Origin: Halalkalicoccus sp. NIPERK01
GTDB taxonomy: Archaea > Halobacteriota > Halobacteria > Halobacteriales > Halalkalicoccaceae
DNA: 64,000 nt
Assembly: GCF_030287405.1 (NCBI RefSeq)
Contig: NZ_JASVVV010000001.1
Span: forward strand, 726,403-790,402
Direction: 5' to 3'
This document shows positions 35,156-43,390 of the stretch, in pieces (position 1 is the stretch's first letter; every line of letters starts with the position of its first letter). The translations under genes and the position numbers were made by a program. The notes under the pieces are model-generated. The model searched no databases and had not been told where the DNA came from. It was given only the letters and a program-made list of their open reading frames with translations.

Positions 35156-35759
35156 ACCGCGCCACCGCCCGCTCGAACTCCTCGCGGGTGTTCAGGTTCT
35201 CGAAGGTGTCGAGCGAGGCGTGTTCCCGCACCTCTTCCTCCTCGATCACGACGTACTCCAAGTACTCCAGCGGCGCGATCACCTTTCGCTCGCCCGCCGC
35301 GAGCGCCCGCTCGCAGGCGGCGGCCATCGACTCGGCCCGGTAGACTGCGTGCGTCGTCTGGAACCATCCGTCGCCCACCCGGGGCACGGCGGCCTCGTAT
35401 CCCTCGGCGCGCGAGAGGAGGTAGGAGACGAGCGCGGGCTCGACGAAGGGCATGTCGCAGGCCGCGACGAAGGCGTACTCGCTTGCCGTGGCCCGGAGGC
35501 CGGTCATGATCCCCGCCATCGGGCCCTCGTCGGGGGCGGGGTCCTCGGCGATCGTCACGGGGTTCGGGTAGCCATCGAAGGCCGACTCGATGGCCCTGGT
35601 CTGATCGGCCCGGCAGTTCACGACCAATCGATCGGTCACGCCTTCGAGGCGGTCGCCGACCCGGCGGATCATCGGCGTGCCGGCGAGGTCGGCGGTCGCC
35701 TTGTCCTCGTCGCCGAACCGGGTCGATCGACCGCCCGCGAGGACGACGCCATCCGGCAT
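35148..35759 (-). CDS. mobA: Molybdenum cofactor guanylyltransferase
   Basis: 203 residues from the ATG at 35759; the longer open frame to 36251 is a shadow of Trm112 and its neighbour. The nucleotidyltransferase signature VVLAGGRSTRFGDEDKATAD, the DEGPMAGIMTGL loop and VAACDMPFVEPAL (metal Asp) are all present. MobA adds GMP to Mo-molybdopterin to make the bis-MGD-type cofactor needed by formate dehydrogenase, consistent with fdhF 2 kb away. Confidence 0.92.
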   Translation of the reverse strand: MPDGVVLAGGRSTRFGDEDKATADLAGTPMIRRVGDRLEGVTDRLVVNCRADQTRAIESAFDGYPNPVTIAEDPAPDEGPMAGIMTGLRATASEYAFVAACDMPFVEPALVSYLLSRAEGYEAAVPRVGDGWFQTTHAVYRAESMAAACERALAAGERKVIAPLEYLEYVVIEEEEVREHASLDTFENLNTREEFERAVARFR

Positions 35760-35864
35760 ACACGGGAGTTCTCGCGCAGCGACATAGTTCGCTCGGCGCG
35801 AACCCGTCATACTTTTCCCACCCGCAACCGTCGGTCGAGCCATGTACGCCGCAGGTGAGGGTCG

Positions 35865-36059
35865 ATGAAGGAGTCGTTGATGGAGATCGTCTGCTGTCCG
35901 ATCGACAAGGCGGATCTCGAACTCGACGTCGAGGAGCGCGACGGCGAGGAGATCGTCTCGGGAACGCTGACTTGTACGGAGTGTGGCGAGGTCTACCCGA
36001 TCGAGGACGGCATCCCGAACCTCCTGCCGCCGGACATGCGCGAGGACGCGACGGCGTAG
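35865..36059 (+). CDS. Trm112-like methyltransferase partner
   Basis: 64 residues. MKESLMEIVCCPIDKADLEL and LTCTECGEVYPIEDGIPNLL are the two strands of the Trm112/UPF0434 zinc-ribbon-like domain, with cysteine pairs at 10-11 and 41/44. In archaea and eukaryotes it activates several tRNA, rRNA and release-factor methyltransferases. Followed six bases later by a small membrane protein gene. Confidence 0.9.
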   Translation: MKESLMEIVCCPIDKADLELDVEERDGEEIVSGTLTCTECGEVYPIEDGIPNLLPPDMREDATA

Positions 36060-36065
36060 AGAACC

Positions 36066-36644
36066 GTGGTCCGGACGCTGCCCGTCGACATCAACCGCCG
36101 GTCGGTCCACTCGATCGAGCCCCAACTCCGGGAGTTCGAGACCAGCGAGAGCTTCGCGATCGAACTCACGAACCACGGCTCGGCGACCCACGTCCACCTC
36201 AACGTCGACGACGGCCTCGCCGAGGCGATCTCGCTCGACGGCGGCAACCACTTCGTCGAGGCCGGGCGAACCCGCCGGATCGAGGCCACGGTCGACCAGC
36301 GGAGCCGCCCGGTCAGCGGTCGCCTGAAGATCGTCACCGGCTACGGTGCCGAGACGGCGGTGATCGACGTCTCGTTGATCCCGCCCGAAGAGCCCCCGGA
36401 GAAGGTTCCCATCGAGGTCGACGAGCGCCTCGCGAAGCCACAGCCGCGCCCGCGGGACCAGCCCTCCCGCGAGTCCGAACCCGCCGTTCCCGTGCGGGCG
36501 ATCGCCGCGGGCGCGCTGGTCGTTCTGGCCCTCCTGTTCGTCGTCGTCGGCGCGCTGATCGCGGGCAATCCAGCGGTCATCCTCGGCGTCGGGATCGTCC
36601 TCGTGGCGATCGCCGGCGCGGCCGCGCTCCTCTATCGCTCCTGA
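36066..36644 (+). CDS. Membrane protein with N-terminal beta domain (haloarchaeal, GTG start)
   Basis: 192 residues starting at GTG 36066 (VRTLPVDINRRSVHSIEPQL after the initiator). The first 110 residues are strand-rich and look like a single immunoglobulin-type sandwich (FAIELTNHGSATHVHLNVDD); a proline/arginine linker (PQPRPRDQPSRESEP) leads to two C-terminal helices (AIAAGALVVLALLFVVVGAL and AVILGVGIVLVAIAGAAALL). No function known. Close spacing suggests co-translation with Trm112. Its 3' end overlaps the convergent DR2241-like gene by 13 bp. Confidence 0.7.
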   Translation: MVRTLPVDINRRSVHSIEPQLREFETSESFAIELTNHGSATHVHLNVDDGLAEAISLDGGNHFVEAGRTRRIEATVDQRSRPVSGRLKIVTGYGAETAVIDVSLIPPEEPPEKVPIEVDERLAKPQPRPRDQPSRESEPAVPVRAIAAGALVVLALLFVVVGALIAGNPAVILGVGIVLVAIAGAAALLYRS

Positions 36645-37702
36645 TCCTCGGGATACGTCGGCGTTCCCGACAGCCCTTCCTCGGTCATCCGCCGAGCCCG
36701 GAGGTACCGCGCCCGATACCGGTTGGCCCCCTCGTTTAAGTCGGCCTCGCGGACCTCTTCGACCCGACCCTCGGCGACCGCGTCGACGATCCCCTCGACC
36801 TGCTCCTTCTCAGTGGGCGTCAACTCGAACTCGTAGGCCCGGGTCTCCTCGCGGCCGAGCGTGACGAACTTCCGGGCAGCGGTGATGAACAGCGAACACG
36901 GCTCCCGACAGGGGAACTCACCCGATCCTCGATCCACGTCGAGTTCGGTCTCCTCGTCCTCGTCCCACATGCGTCGCTTGAGACACTGCGAGTCGACACA
37001 GCACGCCTCGGCGGCGGCTTCGAGTTCCTCGACGGAGAGTTGGGACACGATCTCGTAGATGCCCGACTGGCGTTCGGCCGTCTCGCGAAAGTGGGTCACG
37101 TCCAGTTCGCCCTGACGCTCGCGGTGCCAGTTCGCGACCGTCGCGGGGTAGACGAAGTCGACCGCTCGAACGAGGTCCTCGCCACTGAGATCGGGGAACT
37201 CCCACCCCGTCGGAAGGGTCGGGGCGGTCGAGAGCGGTCGGTACCGCCCCCGGTCGTCGTGTTTGACGAGTTCGCGGGCGTCTAGCGGGTCGTCGTAGGG
37301 CTCCAGTCCCGACTCCTCGGCGTTCTCGACGTGCCGGAGCGCGTATCGGCGTTTGCCGTCTTCGCCCAGTTCGGCGGTGATCAGCAACTGGCCCCAGGTG
37401 CGAGAGACGCCCGTCGAGAGCGCCTCGTAGCGCTCGCTCACGTCGCGCTCGTCGGCGCGTTCGACCCACCGCAGGAAGTCGTAGCGCGCGCCCCCGGCAC
37501 CGACGACGCGGGTCCAGTAGTACCAGTTCGAGACGAACCACGGGTTCTCGCCCGCGACCTCCCGGAGCCCCGGCTCGTCGACCTCGTGGGAATCACCGGC
37601 GATCGAGACGGTGTACGGCCCCTCCCCCGAGACGGAGAGGTCGTCGAACTCGACGCCTTCGGGGGCGCTCGCGACCAGCGCGTCGAGTTGTGGCGCGTTC
37701 AT
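36632..37702 (-). CDS. DR2241-like protein, possible Fe-S protein of siroheme/cobalamin context
   Basis: 356 residues from the ATG at 37702. A cysteine-rich patch (EACCVDSQCLKRRMW, then FPCREPCSLF) with four to five closely grouped Cys could bind an iron-sulfur cluster or zinc. The N-terminal part (NPWFVSNWYYWTRV) and the C-terminal helical part (YRARYLRARRMTEEGLS) resemble the DR2241 family, often next to or fused with CbiX. The ATG shares a base with the cbiX stop (TGATG), so translation is coupled. Exact role unknown. Confidence 0.72.
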   Translation of the reverse strand: MNAPQLDALVASAPEGVEFDDLSVSGEGPYTVSIAGDSHEVDEPGLREVAGENPWFVSNWYYWTRVVGAGGARYDFLRWVERADERDVSERYEALSTGVSRTWGQLLITAELGEDGKRRYALRHVENAEESGLEPYDDPLDARELVKHDDRGRYRPLSTAPTLPTGWEFPDLSGEDLVRAVDFVYPATVANWHRERQGELDVTHFRETAERQSGIYEIVSQLSVEELEAAAEACCVDSQCLKRRMWDEDEETELDVDRGSGEFPCREPCSLFITAARKFVTLGREETRAYEFELTPTEKEQVEGIVDAVAEGRVEEVREADLNEGANRYRARYLRARRMTEEGLSGTPTYPEDQER

Positions 37703-38574
37703 CAGTCGCCCGCCACCCCCGCGTCCCCGGCGCGAATCCGCTCGATCGATTCGCCGACGTCGGCGCCGGCCTCCGCGGCGCGTTCGAGGACGACGTCGGC
37801 CATCAGCGCCTCGGTGCCGACCGCCCCCGAGTACCAGATCCGGTGGCCGTCGACTTCCGTGGGAACCTCGTACCCCTCGCGGTAGTCGTCGGTCAGCCCC
37901 ATGTCCTCGGGGATGTCCTCCCGTGTGTGAAAGCCGTCGGCGATAAAGAGGGGAACCACGACGATATTCGTACTTTCGAAGTGCTCGGTCACGTCGTCGA
38001 CCTCGGGTTCCTCGTCCATGAACAGCGCCCGCACCTCGTCGAATCGTCCCGCCTCGCGGAGCCGTTCGGCGTGATACTCGATCGCCTTCGCCGAGTTCGC
38101 GTTTCGCTCGGTGCCGTGGCCGACGACGGCGAGGCCGAACCCCTCCCCGACCTCGGGGTCGCCGGTGACGGTCTCGGCGCGACGGACGATCACGTCGCTC
38201 ATCGCGTCGTGGGTGCCGACCGGCCCGCAGTAGTGGACCGCCTTCTCGACGTCGCTCGCCCGGAGGGTGGCGTGGGTCGCGCTGACGCCGTCGGGCGAGT
38301 CCCACGCCGAGGCGTCCCATCCCTCCAGTCTGAGTTCGCGGGGGATCACCCGCTCGGTGAAGTAGCCCTCGCTGATGAACAGCGGGACGACGTAGACCTC
38401 GTCGCTCTCGAGGGTCCGGAGCACCTCACGGAACGAGGGCTCCTCCTTCCAGAAGGCCTCGCGGACCTCGTCGAAGACCCCCGTCTCGCGGATCGTATCG
38501 GCGTGCGAGAACGTCGGGGCCGAGGAGCCGGGATTCAGATGCGACCCGTGGCCGACGATGACGAGCGCCTGCAT
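37702..38574 (-). CDS. cbiX: Sirohydrochlorin cobalt/ferro-chelatase, duplicated CbiX
   Basis: 290 residues with two homologous halves: VIVGHGSHLNPGS...VYVVPLFISEGYFTERVIP and AVVGHGTERNANS...IVVVPLFIADGFHTREDIP. Each half has the chelatase His (GHG) and a second metal-binding motif, so this is the long, internally duplicated CbiX form rather than the short archaeal homodimer. It inserts Co or Fe into sirohydrochlorin for cobalamin or siroheme. First gene of a two-gene unit with the DR2241-like gene. Confidence 0.92.
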   Translation of the reverse strand: MQALVIVGHGSHLNPGSSAPTFSHADTIRETGVFDEVREAFWKEEPSFREVLRTLESDEVYVVPLFISEGYFTERVIPRELRLEGWDASAWDSPDGVSATHATLRASDVEKAVHYCGPVGTHDAMSDVIVRRAETVTGDPEVGEGFGLAVVGHGTERNANSAKAIEYHAERLREAGRFDEVRALFMDEEPEVDDVTEHFESTNIVVVPLFIADGFHTREDIPEDMGLTDDYREGYEVPTEVDGHRIWYSGAVGTEALMADVVLERAAEAGADVGESIERIRAGDAGVAGD

Positions 38575-38631
38575 ACCCCCGCTAGCGACGGCGCGGCCAT
38601 AGGGCTTACTGTCGGCCGGAATCCCGACCCG

Positions 38632-39420
38632 CTACCGCTCGCGCAGGTCGCGAAAGATCCCCTGTACCAGCCGTCGGTCGCCCAGTTCGAGGGAGGCGGC
38701 GCTGATCTCGACGGGGATCTCGTGGCCGTCGGCGTGGACGACGCTGAGTTCGCGCTTGTCGTGTATCACCCCGCTCGATCCGGCGTGTTCCGCGAAGACC
38801 CGTTCGTAGTACTCGCGGTCGTCGGACGGGTGGAGGTCGGTCTGGTGGAGCCCTCGAAGCTCCTCGCGCGGGCGGCCGAACAGTTCCTCGGCGGCGTGAT
38901 TCACCTCTAGGAGGGTGCCTGTCTCGGCGTCGACGACGAGGATCGCGTCGGGCGCCGTTTCGAGGAGCTTCTCGTACCCCTCGCGGGTCGCGGCCAGCGA
39001 CTGCTCGACGCGCCGTTGCTCGACCGCCCCGCGGACGCGGTTCGCGAGCAGTTCGAACCCTTCGAGCCCGCCCCCCTTCGAGACGTAGTCCGTCACCCCC
39101 GCCGAGATGGCCTCGCTCGCGACCTCCTCGCTGCCCTGTCCGGTGAAGAGGACGAACGGCAGGTCGGGATGGCTCGAACGGACGCGTTTGAGCAGTTCGA
39201 TGCCCGTGAGCCGGGGCATCTGGTGATCGCTGACGACGCACTCGACGTCCTCGTCGGCGATCAGGTCGAGCACCGACGTCGGATCCGTCGTCTGTTCGAT
39301 CCGGAGGCCGGGATCGATCTCCGAGAGCGACGTCTCCGTCAGGCGCAAGAACGCCTCGTCGTCGTCGACGTGTACCACGCGGATCGGCCCCTCCTCCGGA
39401 CGCACCGACTTCATCTCCAT
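38632..39420 (-). CDS. Response-regulator receiver plus PAS domain protein
   Basis: 262 residues from the ATG at 39420 (MEMKSVRPEEGPIRVVHVDD). The REC domain (12-130) has acidic residues D19-D21, the phospho-acceptor Asp65 in CVVSDHQMP and the conserved Lys in TDYVSKGG. A PAS domain follows (about 145-262: YEKLLETAPDAILVVDAETG, then DLHPSDDREYYERVF). No kinase or output domain is attached. The minus-strand promoter TATATA at about 39449-39456 lies 30 bp upstream. Likely part of haloarchaeal phospho-relay networks; partner kinase unknown. Confidence 0.88.
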   Translation of the reverse strand: MEMKSVRPEEGPIRVVHVDDDEAFLRLTETSLSEIDPGLRIEQTTDPTSVLDLIADEDVECVVSDHQMPRLTGIELLKRVRSSHPDLPFVLFTGQGSEEVASEAISAGVTDYVSKGGGLEGFELLANRVRGAVEQRRVEQSLAATREGYEKLLETAPDAILVVDAETGTLLEVNHAAEELFGRPREELRGLHQTDLHPSDDREYYERVFAEHAGSSGVIHDKRELSVVHADGHEIPVEISAASLELGDRRLVQGIFRDLRER

Positions 39421-39686
39421 ACGATGCACGCTTCTACGCAATAGATGTTTATATATACGAGGTTGAATCAGCCCGGATCGGTTCGAACACGACGGTGACG
39501 ACGACCCGTCGGCGTCCCTCCCGGAAGCCGCCGTCCCCGATCGAGGTCCCCGCCCGTGAACGCCACCGTCTCGTCCACGTCGGGGGCCGGCAACCGGTCC
39601 GCTCGCCGACTCCGAGGCTCCCATTCGACTGTCAATCGGTCGATTAGATGACGATACCGTCCGGATCAGGGGGCGTGACCGACGGG

Positions 39687-39692
39687 TTGAAA
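39687..39692 (+). promoter_or_regulatory. TATA-like box of cysS
   Basis: TTGAAA, 26-31 bases upstream of the ATG at 39718. Supports that ATG over the one 12 bases earlier. Confidence 0.45.
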
Positions 39693-39717
39693 GGCGCGCC
39701 CGGCGATGGATCGGGTA

Positions 39718-41187
39718 ATGCTGTCCGTGACGAACACGCTCTCGGGCGAGCGCGAGGAGTTTCGACCGACCGGCGACGAGGTGTTGGTGTACGTCTGTGG
39801 GCTGACCGTCTCGGACGACGCACACCTCGGCCACGCCCGGGTGTGGGTCCACGCCGACGTAATGTGTCGCTGGCTCGAACACGAGGGCCACCCGGTTCGC
39901 CACGTCGAGAACTTCACAGACGTCAACGAGAAGATCGCCGCCCGGATCGGCGAGGACGACCTCGGCGAGAGCGAACGCGAGGTGGCGCGTCGCTTCATCG
40001 AGCGGACGATCGCCGACATGCGCGGGCTGAACCTGCAGCGCGCGACGGTCTACCCCCGAGTCTCGGAACACATCCCGGAGATCATCGAACTGGTCGAGCG
40101 CCTGATCGAGTCGGGCCACGCCTACGAGGCCGACGGCTCGGTCTACTTCGACGTCACCACGTTCGAGAAGTACGGGAAACTCTCGAACCAGCGCGTCGAG
40201 GACCTCGAAGCCCAGGGCGACCCCGAGGAGCGAAGTGAGAAGCGCCACCCCGCGGACTTCGCGCTCTGGAAGGCGGGCGGGGTCTCCCCCGAGGCGATCC
40301 GCGAACACGAGAAAACCGAACACGACCACCCGCCCGGGGGCGAGACGTGGGACTCGCCGTGGGGCGAGGGACGTCCCGGCTGGCACATCGAGTGTTCGGC
40401 GATGGCGATGACCCACCTCGACGAGACCATCGACGTCCACGTCGGCGGCCACGACCTCGTGTTCCCCCACCACGAAAACGAGATCGCCCAGAGCGAGGCC
40501 GCCACCGGCCAGCGCTTCGCCGAGTACTGGCTCCACACGGGCCTCCTCGAGACCGAGGGCGAGAAGATGAGTTCGAGCCTCGGCAACTTCTTCACCGTCT
40601 CGGCGGCGCTCGAGGAGTTCGGTCCCGACGTGCTGCGCTCGTTTTACCTCTCGACGGAGTACGGCTCGAACCAGACGTTCTCCGAGGGGGCGATGGTCGA
40701 GGCGAGAGAGCGGTTCGAGCGCCTCGAACGCGCCTACGAACGCGCGACCGAGGCGGTAGACGGCCCCGACGCGCGGACGAAAGTCGAGGACGACGACCTC
40801 CGGGTGGCCGTCGAGGAGGCCCGCGAGGGGTTCGCGCGGGCGATGAACGACGACTTCGGGGTGCGCGAGGCGATGACCGCCCTCCTCTCGCTCGCGGGCG
40901 CGGTCAACCGACACGTCGACAGCCACGGGGAGTACGACTACCGGGGGCTTCGCCGGGCCATCGAGGCGTTCGAGGAACTCGGCGGCGGCGTCTTCGGTTT
41001 CTCGTTCGGCCCCGAACGAGAGGGGGAGGTCGGCCTCGCGGAGGACCTCGTCGACCTCGTCCTGCGCGTACGCGAGGAGGAACGCGAGGCGGGCAACTAC
41101 GAGCGGGCCGACCGACTCCGGGACGACCTCGCCGCCCTCGGCATCGATATCGAGGACGAGGGGGACGAGACGACCTACCGGTTGTAG
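39718..41187 (+). CDS. cysS: Cysteinyl-tRNA synthetase
   Basis: 489 residues from the ATG at 39718 (MLSVTNTLSGEREEFRPTGD); a TTGAAA box at 39687-39692 fits leaderless initiation there rather than at the ATG 12 bp earlier. Zinc ligand C27 in VYVCGLTV, class I HLGH at 36-39, PGWHIECSAMAM and HHENEIAQSEA zinc motifs, and KMSSSLGN for the KMSKS loop. It charges tRNA-Cys. Confidence 0.95.
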   Translation: MLSVTNTLSGEREEFRPTGDEVLVYVCGLTVSDDAHLGHARVWVHADVMCRWLEHEGHPVRHVENFTDVNEKIAARIGEDDLGESEREVARRFIERTIADMRGLNLQRATVYPRVSEHIPEIIELVERLIESGHAYEADGSVYFDVTTFEKYGKLSNQRVEDLEAQGDPEERSEKRHPADFALWKAGGVSPEAIREHEKTEHDHPPGGETWDSPWGEGRPGWHIECSAMAMTHLDETIDVHVGGHDLVFPHHENEIAQSEAATGQRFAEYWLHTGLLETEGEKMSSSLGNFFTVSAALEEFGPDVLRSFYLSTEYGSNQTFSEGAMVEARERFERLERAYERATEAVDGPDARTKVEDDDLRVAVEEAREGFARAMNDDFGVREAMTALLSLAGAVNRHVDSHGEYDYRGLRRAIEAFEELGGGVFGFSFGPEREGEVGLAEDLVDLVLRVREEEREAGNYERADRLRDDLAALGIDIEDEGDETTYRL

Positions 41188-41235
41188 GAAGATACGACAC
41201 TAGACATTTATTTTATCTGAAGTATTAGGAAGGGT

Positions 41236-41883
41236 ATGAATTTCACGCGGCGGGCGTTCGGAGCGGGACTGATCGCGGGGCTGAGCGCGGCGAGCGGCTG
41301 TCTCGGGTTCGTTCGCGGCGACGACTCGCTGGCGTTCGAGGCGGTCGGCGCGCGCCCGAGCGACGAGGCGCTCGCACGGACGGGGTATCGACACGCGCGT
41401 ACCGAAGTCGAGCCGCTCTCCGAGACGATCGAGATCGCCGGCGAGACCCGCGAGGTCGAACTGGAGAACGTCGTGGTCGAGTGTGATAGGGGCGTCGATC
41501 TGGGGGTGCTCGGGACGCTCCGGGCGGCGACGTTCGTCGCCTTCTCGACGCCGAAGTTCGAGGTGCTCGGCCGGTCGTTCCACCCCGGAGAGCGCGTGGG
41601 TCCGCGGCGGATCGCGACCGAACTCGGTTCGAACTACGACGAGTTCTCGATCGGCGAGGAGGTCGAGGAGTGGGAACTCACGGTCTTCGGCGAGGAGGTC
41701 GACGTCTCGACGTTCGAGGGGCGGGCGGCGATGAACGGGATTGACCTCGACGTCCACGTCCACCTCGGGATCGCCACCAACGACGACGACCTCGTCATCT
41801 TCGTCGGGGCACACCCGCGTCAACTCGAAGGCGAACGCGAGAGCATCGCAACCCTCGCCGAATCGCTCGTCCCGATCGAGTGA
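41236..41883 (+). CDS. DUF6517-type lipoprotein, copy A
   Basis: 215 residues. Tat signal (NFTRRAFGAG) with lipobox AASGC at about 17-21, so a Tat-exported lipoprotein. The mature part alternates strands with two recurring phrases, EIAGETREVELENVVV and FSTPKFEVLGRSFHPGE, that are also found in the next gene. Family looks like DUF6517 (haloarchaeal, unknown). TTTATTTTATC at 41207-41217 is a strong promoter. Confidence 0.78.
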   Translation: MNFTRRAFGAGLIAGLSAASGCLGFVRGDDSLAFEAVGARPSDEALARTGYRHARTEVEPLSETIEIAGETREVELENVVVECDRGVDLGVLGTLRAATFVAFSTPKFEVLGRSFHPGERVGPRRIATELGSNYDEFSIGEEVEEWELTVFGEEVDVSTFEGRAAMNGIDLDVHVHLGIATNDDDLVIFVGAHPRQLEGERESIATLAESLVPIE

Positions 41884-41899
41884 CCCCACGGCCACGGCG

Positions 41900-41907
41900 T
41901 TTATATC
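41900..41907 (+). promoter_or_regulatory. TATA-like box of lipoprotein copy B
   Basis: TTTATATC, about 27-34 bases upstream of the ATG at 41934, fits leaderless transcription; independent of copy A. Confidence 0.5.
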
Positions 41908-41933
41908 TCGCGGAGTACAACCCGACGACAGCG

Positions 41934-42578
41934 ATGGCGACCACACGGCGCGGTTTCTGCTCGCTCGTCGCGCTCGGTCTCGCCGGCAGCACCGGCTGTC
42001 TCGACGTCATCGGCGGCGGGCCTGCCCGGTTCGTCGCCCCGCCCGCGCCGGTGGCGGACGACGTTCTCGACGAGACCGGATACGAACTCGCCGACACGAC
42101 GGAGACCGAGGAGACCCGCACGTTCGAGGTGGCGGGACTGAGCCGCGAGGTCGAGGTCGTCAATCGGATCTCCGAGTACCAGAGGTCGATCGACGTGGGA
42201 CCGCTCGGCGAGGTGCGGGGCGCCGTCTTCGCGACGCTCTGCACGCCCGCCGTCTCGGTGCTCGGTCGAACCTTCAATCCCGTCGAGGACATGGACAACC
42301 GCGAGATCGCAGCGGAGGTCCAGTCCCAGTACGAGCGACTCTCGATCGGATCCGAGATCGACCGCCGAACGGTCCAAGTGCTCGGTGAGCGCGTCGACCT
42401 CTCGAAGTTCGAGGGCGAGGCGACGTTCATGGGTACCGGGATCGACGTGTTCGTCCACACCGCGCTCGCGGAGGGCGACGACGAGTTCGTCGTCGTCGTC
42501 GGGATCTACCCCCGACTCCTCTCCGGCGAGGAGGGGAGGATCGTCGCGCTCTCGGAGGGCGTGACGATCGAGGAGTGA
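41934..42578 (+). CDS. DUF6517-type lipoprotein, copy B
   Basis: 214 residues from the ATG at 41934. Tat signal TTRRGFCSLVALGLAGSTGC with lipobox ending at Cys22. Same order of elements as copy A: EVAGLSREVEVVNRI, LCTPAVSVLGRTFNPVED, LGERVDLSKFEGEATFMG, VFVHTALAEGDDEFVVVVGI. A tandem duplication with moderate divergence. Its own TTTATATC box at 41900-41907 gives independent transcription. Confidence 0.78.
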   Translation: MATTRRGFCSLVALGLAGSTGCLDVIGGGPARFVAPPAPVADDVLDETGYELADTTETEETRTFEVAGLSREVEVVNRISEYQRSIDVGPLGEVRGAVFATLCTPAVSVLGRTFNPVEDMDNREIAAEVQSQYERLSIGSEIDRRTVQVLGERVDLSKFEGEATFMGTGIDVFVHTALAEGDDEFVVVVGIYPRLLSGEEGRIVALSEGVTIEE

Positions 42579-43390
42579 TGCGACCCCTATGAGGGTCGGT
42601 GACGGAGCGTCCGTCCTCGGGATCGGTCCCCGACCGGCGGTTGTGACGATAGAGGGTACCCTCGCCGGATACGTGATACGCGTCGAGGAGGGCGAGCACG
42701 AACGGACGTGAGAAGTACGGCGGGTCGACGACCGCGGATAACCCGTTTGACCGAAACCCCGCCCGGTCGGGCGGGGGGCATCGAGTATCACTATCCGTCC
42801 GTGCGCTGGCGCGTGCCAGCATTCGGTGGTACAGTCGGGTCCGATATACCTATGCAGGTGATAACGGGTGTATCCGTGCCCGAAAGCGGGCGACGAGAGT
42901 GTCGCACCCGCGCAGAGAGAAACCGCAGTGCCAGAGCGCCCCTGAACGTCGACCGTCAATCGATGTGTGTGACCTCTGGCATTACAACCCGCAACGTCCA
43001 GCCCCATAGTAGTTTCCCCAAAATCCCCTCGGGAATCAACGAGATTCCCCGCCGATCCCGGCCGGTCGAACGGGTTTCGGGGAGGAGGGGACAGCACCGC
43101 TCGGAATCGACGTGGATTCGACCGGAGACGGGGCGATACCCGTCCGAGAAGCGGGGAAACGAAACACGAACGCACGACCCGAGCCGTACGGTCGGCCGTG
43201 CGGGCTGTCGTCCGAATCGGACAGCCCCACGCGCGGTACGCCGGACACTACACCGGCCTACGCGATTCGAGAGTGGACTTCATCGCCCATAGCTACGGGG
43301 GTGCTAATCCCGGTCGGGCGCGGGGTGAAAGCCATCCCGTTCGGATCGATATCACGGATTCATTAGCTCTCGACCGAAACCACCACCGGT
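42579..43390. other. 812-bp intergenic region, no supported gene
   Basis: Open frames here are short, alternate strands, have no family match I know and lack promoter and codon bias. It holds at least two perfect hairpins: CCCCGCCC-GGTC-GGGCGGGG at 42757-42776 and GGGCTGTC/GACAGCCC at 43202-43227 with a small inner palindrome TCCGAATCGGA. Could be a decayed gene or regulatory RNA; I see nothing firm. Confidence 0.4.

Noticed and set aside
42427-43175. Several overlapping frames on both strands in the lipoprotein/MFS gap
   Set aside because: No family features, Arg/Pro/Ser-rich products, no promoter, and partial overlap with the true lipoprotein gene.
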